Below, one piece after another: positions 8,118 through 13,821 of a stretch of DNA of 27,319 nt; the stretch's first letter is position 1, and each line of letters starts with the position of its first letter. The position numbers and the translations under genes were made by a program. The stretch is from Actinoallomurus sp045806665. GTDB taxonomy: Bacteria > Actinomycetota > Actinomycetes > Streptosporangiales > Streptosporangiaceae. The notes beneath the pieces are model-generated. The model was not told the origin of the DNA and did no database searches. It worked only from the letters and a program-made list of their open reading frames with translations. The stretch covers positions 1 to 27,319 of the forward strand of contig JBJMIW010000134.1 in NCBI GenBank assembly GCA_045806665.1, given 5' to 3'.

Positions 8118-8407
8118 TTCGTGGCGTCCTCTCGGGAGATACGAGCGAGGCCGAGGGCCTCGAAGACGGGATCGTCGGAGAACCGGAACGCGTCTAGGCC
8201 CGATGGGGTAGCGAGGGGCTCCGCGAGCGGCAGCAGGGTCGACCAGCGCCACAGCATCGGTACCGAGTCCGGCCGCGGGCTGGTCGGCATGAGCCCGCCG
8301 ATCTGCGTCCACAGCGGCGTCATGTGCGCCGCGGCGAACGCCGCGTACAGCTCCTCGAGCTGGGCCTGCTCCTCCGGGGTGATCTCCGGCAACTCCGTCG
8401 CGGTCAC
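8114..8407 (-). pseudogene. sdgD: Gentisate 1,2-dioxygenase with in-frame deletion of the catalytic core
   Basis: 97 codons from GTG 8407, which has a strong ribosome site (GAAGGAGAGG). The first about 55 residues match the start of gentisate 1,2-dioxygenases (LEELYAAF, MTPLWTQIGGLMP, LWRWSTLLPLAE). The last about 30 match their end (GLDAFRFSDDPVFEAL). Both cupin domains between, with the iron-binding histidines, are missing, compared with the usual length of about 350 residues. The deletion has kept the frame and the GTGA coupling to the FAH gene, so it may act as a non-polar lesion and the small protein may still be translated. It cannot bind the catalytic iron. A small protein with a new role is possible but has no support. 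Confidence 0.72.
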
Positions 8408-8487
8408 GTCGTCCTCTCCTTCCGCACCAGCGCGACGAAAGTACAACAAAACACAGACGACCGTCTAGATAGTGAAATGTGTTGGCA
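8408..8487 (-). promoter_or_regulatory. Probable promoter/operator region of the sdg-like operon
   Basis: This 80-bp gap between the paaX-like gene and the operon is AT-richer than its surroundings. It holds an inverted repeat, AGACG-AC-CGTCT, at 8455-8466, about 48 bp before the GTG of the first gene. It is the natural place for an aromatic-CoA-responsive repressor, most simply the adjacent PaaX-type protein. No convincing -35/-10 pair could be fixed by eye. The operon could also be partly read through from the regulator gene on the same strand. Confidence 0.4.
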
Positions 8488-9342
8488 TCAGCTCACTCCG
8501 GGGACGAGATCCGTTCGGGAGGGCCGGGCACCGGCGAGGACCGCGTCGACGAAGGCCTCGGCAGGCCGGCGCAGCAGTCCGTGCGCCTCGAGGAATACCT
8601 CATGGGCACGGCGGCCCGACCACCCAGTCGGCAGCAGCTCGGGAGGCAGGTCGGGATCGCGGAAGGGGAAGTGTCGGTAGTCGTTCACCAGGTGCATGCG
8701 CTCCACCAGCGCATCCTGCCCGGCAGGCTCGGCCGCGCGGTAGCGCTCCAAGCGAGGTGCGTAGCGCTCGAGAAACCGGGTGTAGTCACGGTTGAGGGCG
8801 TCAAGGTCCCAGGCCCGGCGGGCGATGTCCCGGTCCGACCCGGCGCCCTGCGAGCGTGACTGGAACCGGTCTATCCGCACGATGCCGACCTCCTCGACCA
8901 GCTCGTCGAGCTGCCTGCTGCGGTCGTGCGGGCTCAGGTAGACCGAGGCGGACAGCGGGCCGAAGCCGAGCCAGGCCAGCTTCTTGCGCAGCTGCTCGCG
9001 CAGGGCCCGCTCGCTCTCGGGCACGGAGTAGATGACCATATGCCACAGACCGTCCCAGGGGCCGGATGCACGCTGGAAGATCCGCTGCCGTCCCTCGTCG
9101 AGGAGGCTCCACGCGGGATCCGCGAGGGCGTAAACGGTTTCGCGTCCCTCGCGGCGACTGTCCAGCCAACCCTCCTTGCGCAGCCGGGTGACGACCACCC
9201 GCACGGTCGTCTCGGGCACATCGAACGGCTCCATCAGCGTCACCAGCGCGCGCAGCCGGACCTCGCCTCCGCGATAGCGCAGGTGGTCGCCGAACAGGTC
9301 GAACACGAGCGATCGAGCCTTCAGGACGCACCTCCGAGTCAT
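8488..9342 (-). CDS. PaaX-family transcriptional regulator
   Basis: 284 residues from ATG 9342. The N-terminal winged helix begins LKARSLVFDLFGDHLRYRGGEVRLRAL and continues with VPETTVRVVVTRLRKEGWL. The central PaaX-like region has the characteristic WHMVIYSVPE...REQLRKKLAWLGFG, and the C-terminal domain ends in FRDPDLPPELLP-type sequence. PaaX proteins repress aromatic catabolic operons and are released by an aryl-CoA thioester, which fits a pathway running through salicylyl-CoA. It lies 81 bp upstream of the operon on the same strand. The chosen start gives the usual short leader before the winged helix and has AAGG about 6 nt upstream; a start at 9408 would add 22 unlikely residues. Confidence 0.85.
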   Translation of the reverse strand: MTRRCVLKARSLVFDLFGDHLRYRGGEVRLRALVTLMEPFDVPETTVRVVVTRLRKEGWLDSRREGRETVYALADPAWSLLDEGRQRIFQRASGPWDGLWHMVIYSVPESERALREQLRKKLAWLGFGPLSASVYLSPHDRSRQLDELVEEVGIVRIDRFQSRSQGAGSDRDIARRAWDLDALNRDYTRFLERYAPRLERYRAAEPAGQDALVERMHLVNDYRHFPFRDPDLPPELLPTGWSGRRAHEVFLEAHGLLRRPAEAFVDAVLAGARPSRTDLVPGVS

Positions 9343-9628
9343 CACACCTTGCCGGAGGAGACGATAGCAACCGTGTCGACCGGCAAACGACCGGGAATCA
9401 TGCGTCACTTATGACTCGACCGGGTTGAACACCTGCCGGTGTAGGCGCGCAGCCTTCAGCCGGACCTCGGCCTGCTCTGCGTGCGGCGCCAAGGACCAAC
9501 GCGCTGTGCCGGGGTTTTACCGTACATACCTGGCCGATGCATGCGAAAACCAGAAATTCATCGACGCGATCACCGCCTTCACACCTATCGGGCGAGGCGC
9601 TTGCCGAAAACCTCATCCCTCAAGCCGA
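9343..9628. other. Intergenic region upstream of the paaX-like gene
   Basis: No credible gene is seen. The part nearest the regulator holds three direct copies of CGACCGG at 9377, 9388 and 9417, the first two with starts 11 bp apart (one helical turn), which could be regulator half-sites. The rest probably includes the 3' untranslated region of the AsnC remnant. No promoter could be assigned with confidence. Confidence 0.3.
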
Positions 9629-9984
9629 TCAGAGACGCCGGCGCGCGCCGGGCACATAGGCGAAAGTGCTCAGCGGCTCCGGCTTGAGTGCTGTCGGAAC
9701 GACAACCTCGCCTGTGGCGGCGCCATGCTCGTCGAGCAGCCAGCCCATGCGCTTCGCGGTGCGCAGGACGACGGCCGAGTCCATGATGTCCAGCCAGGGC
9801 AGGTGGTGGCCGAGGCGCTGCTCGAGATGCAGCAGGTCGCCGACCGATGCCATCCAGACGGTGAACACCATGTTGGTCTCGCCGGTGGTGGACGCGCACA
9901 GTCGCAACTCGGACAGGGTTCGCAGGGAGGCCACGGTGCGGTCATGCTCGGCGGGCGGCACACGGGCGAGGTAGGTGCAGTTGA
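9629..9984 (-). pseudogene. AsnC/Lrp-family regulator, N-terminal HTH lost (RAM domain remnant)
   Basis: The translation (ARVPPAEHDRTVASLRTLSE, LRLCASTTGETNMVFTVWM, then VLRTAKRMGWLLDEHG) matches the ligand-binding RAM/AsnC_trans_reg domain: a strand, a helix with a conserved pattern, ATTGxxN/D, a second helix and a strand ending VLRT-K. The frame can be followed to about 9985, where it meets the truncated amidohydrolase, and no helix-turn-helix is found upstream. About 115 codons remain. A GTG at 9961 could start a 110-residue RAM-only protein, and stand-alone RAM proteins exist, but the abrupt junction with another broken gene favours a deletion remnant. Confidence 0.65.
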
Positions 9985-10806
9985 GAAGGCTGGGACGGCG
10001 CCTCGGTGATGCTGGCCGAAGGCGGCATTGACGCGGCGGGCCGCCGCGTCAATGCCGCCTTCGGCCTCCACGTCTTCGCCGCCGGCCAGCCGCGGGGCCG
10101 GTTCGTCACCCGGCCGGGCACGATGCTCGCGGCCTCCGACACACTCGACGTGACGGTGCGCGGCGCGGGCGGCCACGGCTCGGCACCGGCGCGGGCGAAG
10201 GATCCGGTGATCCCGATGGTCGAGATGGTGACCACGCTGCGGACCATGGTCACCCGGCAGTTCGATGTCTTCGACCCGGTGGTGCTCAGCGTCGGGTCGC
10301 TGCACGCCGGCACCGCCCGCAACGTCATCCCGGACATCGCCGAGTTCACCGCGACGGTGCGCACGTTCTCCGCCGCGGCCCGGGAGCGGATGGCGCATGC
10401 CGTGCCCCGGTTGCTGAAGGGCATCGCCGTCGCGCACGGGGTCGAGGTGGACGTCGTCTACACCGCGCAGTACCCGCCGACCGTCAACGACGCCGACCAG
10501 ACCGCGTTCGCGGCTGAGGTGACCACCGAGGTGTTCGACGGCTCCCGGCACGTGGAGCTGGCGAAGCCGTTCAGCGGCTCGGAGGACTTCTCCCGGGTGC
10601 TTGCCGAGGTTCCGGGCAGCTTCATCGGCCTGGGCGCCACCCCGGCCGGGATGGCCCCCGAGTGCGCCCCGTTCAACCACTCCCCGCTCGCCCAGTACGA
10701 CGACGCTGTGCTGCCCGACGGCGCCGCCCTCTACGCCGAGCTCGCGCTGCGCCGGCTCACCAGCGACCTCACCACCAATCTCACCCCCAACGGAGCGTCG
10801 GCATGA
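9985..10806 (+). pseudogene. M20-family amidohydrolase (hippurate-hydrolase-like), N-terminal part deleted
   Basis: From an E-G-W-D-G-A-S sequence at 9985, preceded by an in-frame TGA at 9982, the frame follows M20D amidohydrolases without a break: AAFGLHVF, RPGTMLAASD, the GAGGHGSAPA turn, SVGSLHAGTARNVIPD, FSGSEDFS and a C-terminal FNHSPLAQYDD. Missing are the first about 130 residues of a normal about 390-400, including the CGHDxH metal ligands and most of the QPxEE motif; the leading E is probably its second glutamate. The remaining 267-codon frame from GTG 10006 overlaps the transporter start (ATGA), so it may still be translated and couple transporter expression. Hydrolase activity is not expected. 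A perfect 26-bp-arm inverted repeat lies near its new 5' end. Confidence 0.75.
10014..10066. repeat. Perfect inverted repeat, 26-bp arms around one central base
   Basis: Arms at 10014-10039 and 10041-10066 are exact reverse complements around G10040; the outer parts read GGCCGAAGGCGG and CCGCCTTCGGCC. The repeat lies inside the coding frame of the truncated M20 gene, encoding AEGGIDAAGRRVNAAFG, and starts about 30 bp from the deletion junction. The inner D-A-A-G-R-R-V part is naturally palindromic in GC-rich codons. The outer part looks like one side copied onto the other, as happens with fold-back template switching. Bases flanking the arms do not match. Confidence 0.9.
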
Positions 10807-12158
10807 CCACAGCCCCCTACGATTCCCACGATGGATCAATCCCCAAGAGCACGACCAACCCCTCCGACGTAACGGCGATCTCTCACCGGCAGGGCAGGCT
10901 CCAAGCGATCACCGGTATCGGTATCGGCAACGCCCTGGAATGGTTCGACTGGAACATCTACGCCATCTTCGCCACCTATTTCGCGCCGCAGTTCTTCAAC
11001 GGCGCGGACAAGGCCTCGGCGTTACTGTCCACGCTCGCGGTATTCGCGGTGGGTTTCGTCGCCCGCCCATTCGGCGGGTTCGTGTTCGGCTTGGCGTCCG
11101 ACCGGGTCGGCCGGAAGTTCTCGATGGCGCTCACCATCGCGGTGTCCGCTGCCGGCAGCATCGTCATCGGCATCTCCCCGACCTACGCCGCGATCGGCTC
11201 GGGCGCGTCACTGATCCTGCTGGTGGCCCGGTTGGTGCAGGGGCTCGCGCACGGCGGTGAGATGCCCTCGGCGCAGACCTACGTCTCGGAGTACGCGCCC
11301 CGCACCCGCCGTGGCCTGTGGTCGAGCCTGATCTACATCTCGGGCACCGTCGGGGTCCTGGTCGGCACGCTGCTGGCGGCGGTACTCAGTGCGGTGCTGA
11401 GCAAGGACGCGATGGGGGCCTTCGGCTGGCGGATCCCGTTCCTGGTGGGCGGCGCGTTCGGGCTCTTCGGGTTGTTCATGCGGCTGCGGATGACCGAGCC
11501 GGAGGTGTTCACCGACGACGTCGCCGCGCAGCGGGCGGCGAAACCCAAGCTCTGGCGGGCGATCCTGGCGCACAAGCGGCAGGCCGCCCAGGTGATCGGG
11601 CTGACCGTCGGGCTGACCGTGGTCTACTACGCTTGGGCGGTGTCCGCGCCGGCGCACGCCATCGCCACCCGGGGCATCCACCCCACCGCGGCGTTCTGGG
11701 CGGGCGTGGTCGCCAACCTGGTGTTCATCGCGGCGCTGCCGGTCTGGGGCAGACTGTCCGACCGGGTCGGCCGCAAGCCGATCCTGCTCACCGGAGCGCT
11801 GGGCCCCGCGGTGCTGCTGTTCCCGCTCAACGCCATGATCGGGCACAGCGGTGTGAGGCTCGCCGTCGCCATGTCCATCGCCATGATCTTCATCGCGATG
11901 GGGGCGTCGATCGTGCCTGCTGTGTACGCCGAGCTGTTCCCGACCCACATCCGCACCACCGCGGTGGGCATTCCGTACTCGATCTGCGTTGCCGCATTCG
12001 GCGGCACCGCCCCGTACCTGCAGGAACTGACGACCACCGCGCTCAGCCCCGCCTGGTTCACCGGCTACGTCATCGTGCTGCTGGTCGTCTCCGCCGCCGT
12101 GATCGCCCGGCTGCCCGAGACCAAGGCCAAGGGACTCCACAACAACCAGTTGATCTAG
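10803..12158 (+). CDS. MHS-family MFS transporter (metabolite:H+ symporter)
   Basis: 451 residues from ATG 10803, overlapping the amidohydrolase stop (ATGA). The first helix carries GIGNALEWFDWNIYA, the mark of the metabolite:H+ symporter branch (KgtP, ProP, ShiA, citrate and aromatic acid carriers). The loop 2-3 signature LASDRVGRK is at about residues 97-105 and a second copy, GRLSDRVGRK, follows TM7. RLVQGLAHGGEMPSAQTYVSE is the typical TM4 region. About 12 hydrophobic segments can be counted, so this inner-membrane permease looks intact. Pairing with a hippurate-hydrolase-like gene suggests uptake of an N-acyl amino acid or aromatic acid, but the substrate cannot be read from the sequence. 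Confidence 0.85.
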   Translation: MTTAPYDSHDGSIPKSTTNPSDVTAISHRQGRLQAITGIGIGNALEWFDWNIYAIFATYFAPQFFNGADKASALLSTLAVFAVGFVARPFGGFVFGLASDRVGRKFSMALTIAVSAAGSIVIGISPTYAAIGSGASLILLVARLVQGLAHGGEMPSAQTYVSEYAPRTRRGLWSSLIYISGTVGVLVGTLLAAVLSAVLSKDAMGAFGWRIPFLVGGAFGLFGLFMRLRMTEPEVFTDDVAAQRAAKPKLWRAILAHKRQAAQVIGLTVGLTVVYYAWAVSAPAHAIATRGIHPTAAFWAGVVANLVFIAALPVWGRLSDRVGRKPILLTGALGPAVLLFPLNAMIGHSGVRLAVAMSIAMIFIAMGASIVPAVYAELFPTHIRTTAVGIPYSICVAAFGGTAPYLQELTTTALSPAWFTGYVIVLLVVSAAVIARLPETKAKGLHNNQLI

Positions 12159-12245
12159 GGACGGTTGTCGCTCAGCCCGCCGAAAACCGCTCACCGATGC
12201 GCAGAAGACCACGAACATGCTGGTCAGACGGGAACGCGCAGCCAA

Positions 12246-12274
12246 CGAGCACGGCTCCCCCCGAACCGTGCTCG
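12246..12274. terminator. Hairpin between convergent genes, likely bidirectional terminator
   Basis: A perfect 9-bp stem, CGAGCACGG at 12246-12254 and CCGTGCTCG at 12266-12274, with an 11-nt loop, sits between the end of the MHS transporter (12158) and the end of the convergent helicase gene (12313). There is no T-tract, as is common in actinobacteria. Confidence 0.55.
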
Positions 12275-12312
12275 CAGCGCGGCATGGAGAAGGCTTCTCG
12301 CATGCCTCCGGA

Positions 12313-13815
12313 TCATGGTGAGGCAGGGCCGAGCTTCAACGTCGCACGGCTGAACGTCGTGAGGATCCGCTGGTGAGTCTGGCGGGGAAGGGATCGGCTT
12401 CCGGGCTCGCCGAGAGGCGTACCAGGTCTTGCCGGAGCTTCGCCGAGCAGGTCGTCGAGACCGGCTCGGGTCACCATCAGCAGTCCATGGGTGGCCCGGG
12501 TGCAGGTGACGGCGAGTCGGCCGAAAGCCGAATTGAACTCGTCGAGCCGGTCGGCTCCGGAGAGCGGGTGGACGGCGACGGTGATGGCGTTGGTCTGGCC
12601 CTGCCAGGAGTCGACGGTCGAGGCGAGGAGCACGCCCGCCGGCAGGTCGTACTTATCCGTGAGGCGTTCGACCATCGCGGTCGCGTCGTCCACGGCCTGG
12701 TTGCGCGTGGCGAGGACGACGATCAGGGGATCCCCGGACGGCGCGTCGGAGGTGATCCGTTCCTCATTCAGGGGCCTGCCGACGCCGTCGTACCGCCGGC
12801 GAGTGATCGCGAACCCGCTCTCGACGAGGGACATGAGCACATCCTCGACGACGCCGAGCAGGTCCGGGTCGATGTCCGGCGCCTCGGGGTCCGGGAGGCC
12901 GTCGACCTCGAGCAGGGTCGGAGTACCGGTGGCGACGGACGTCCAGACCGCGGCGGCGGGTCCGGTCATGGCCGGCAGCTCGACGGTCCGGTCGCCAGGG
13001 GCCGCCACGCAATCCAGCCGGTCCCAGTCACCGTAGAAGGCCCGCCAGAGGGGAAGCTGCGCGGCCGTCGGGCGCCATACCGCGGGGAGGTCGACGGCGA
13101 AGGTCTTCTCGTCGTTCTCGTACGCGGTCGGCCAGGCGCGGTAGGGGTTGTAGCCGGGGTCGCCGCGCCATGGGTTCTGGCCGGGGTCGATCGGTGGCAA
13201 CTGGCCGACGTCGCCGACCCCGACGGACAGCGGAGCCAGCCTTTCGACCGTCGCATAGCGGTGGAGGGGAAGCTGCCACGCCTCGTCGACGAACAGGACG
13301 TCGAACGGCAGCGTGGCGTTGGCGGCAGGACCGAGGCGGTCGAGCAACCGCTGTGGCTCCCCCCACGCGCCCATCTTGTGCGAGGTTCCGAGGACCACGG
13401 CGCACATGTCGGGGATGCCGCCGGCGGAGGTCGCGACGGAGACGTGGTCGAGCACGTCCTGCGGCACCTCGGGCAGCCGGTCCTTGGCCACGAACAGGCA
13501 GACTTGGGAGGCGCCCAGTTCTTTGCCCAGTTCGCCCGCGAGCGGGAACACCTGCTTGTTGGCGAAGGCGGTGACGCCCACCCGGGCGCAATTCTCATGG
13601 GCCAGGGCTTCTCGGACCATGCGCACGAGTGCGTAGGACTTTCCGGCGCCGGCGGCGGCGCGCAGCAAGATCCTCTCATAGGCGGCGGCGCCCTCGAGGG
13701 CCGACAGGAGTGCGGAGACGGCTCGCTGCGCGGCCTCGATGTTCCCCTCGGCCGCGGACTCGTGGTGGAGCGCGTCGTCAGGCGGTGCGGCGGCGGCCGA
13801 GAAGGTGATCGTCAT
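12313..13815 (-). CDS. SF1 helicase, Upf1/Dna2-like (motor half of a two-gene nuclease-helicase)
   Basis: 500 residues with the main SF1 motor motifs: Walker A AAAGAGKS (residues 53-60), Walker B VDEAWQLP with DEAWQ at 177-181, motif III GDVGQLPPI (201-209), motif V STVDSWQGQTN (399-409) and motif VI RLAVTCTRATHGL (433-445). The SWQGQ and CTRA forms point to the Upf1/Dna2/IGHMBP2 branch, which translocates 5' to 3', rather than UvrD/RecB. It follows the nuclease-domain gene after 6 nt. It has little sequence outside the two RecA domains, and the accessory part expected before the motor seems to be carried by the preceding protein, so the two are probably subunits of one enzyme. The role (repair, plasmid or phage DNA processing) is not known. 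Confidence 0.82.
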   Translation of the reverse strand: MTITFSAAAAPPDDALHHESAAEGNIEAAQRAVSALLSALEGAAAYERILLRAAAGAGKSYALVRMVREALAHENCARVGVTAFANKQVFPLAGELGKELGASQVCLFVAKDRLPEVPQDVLDHVSVATSAGGIPDMCAVVLGTSHKMGAWGEPQRLLDRLGPAANATLPFDVLFVDEAWQLPLHRYATVERLAPLSVGVGDVGQLPPIDPGQNPWRGDPGYNPYRAWPTAYENDEKTFAVDLPAVWRPTAAQLPLWRAFYGDWDRLDCVAAPGDRTVELPAMTGPAAAVWTSVATGTPTLLEVDGLPDPEAPDIDPDLLGVVEDVLMSLVESGFAITRRRYDGVGRPLNEERITSDAPSGDPLIVVLATRNQAVDDATAMVERLTDKYDLPAGVLLASTVDSWQGQTNAITVAVHPLSGADRLDEFNSAFGRLAVTCTRATHGLLMVTRAGLDDLLGEAPARPGTPLGEPGSRSLPRQTHQRILTTFSRATLKLGPASP

Positions 13816-13821
13816 TGCCGT

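Noticed and set aside
7293..8312. Longer start for the FAH protein at 8312
   Set aside because: It would add 65 arginine-rich residues overlying the dioxygenase remnant; GTG 8117 gives the normal family N-terminus and a GTGA overlap.
9670..10839. 389-codon minus-strand open frame spanning the AsnC remnant and opposite the M20 gene
   Set aside because: The frame differs from the true AsnC frame and is antisense to clear M20 sequence; its translation has no recognisable domain.
12287..12299. GAGAAG-G-CTTCTC mini-palindrome
   Set aside because: Six-bp arms are expected by chance at this window size; kept separate from the two long one-base-centre palindromes.
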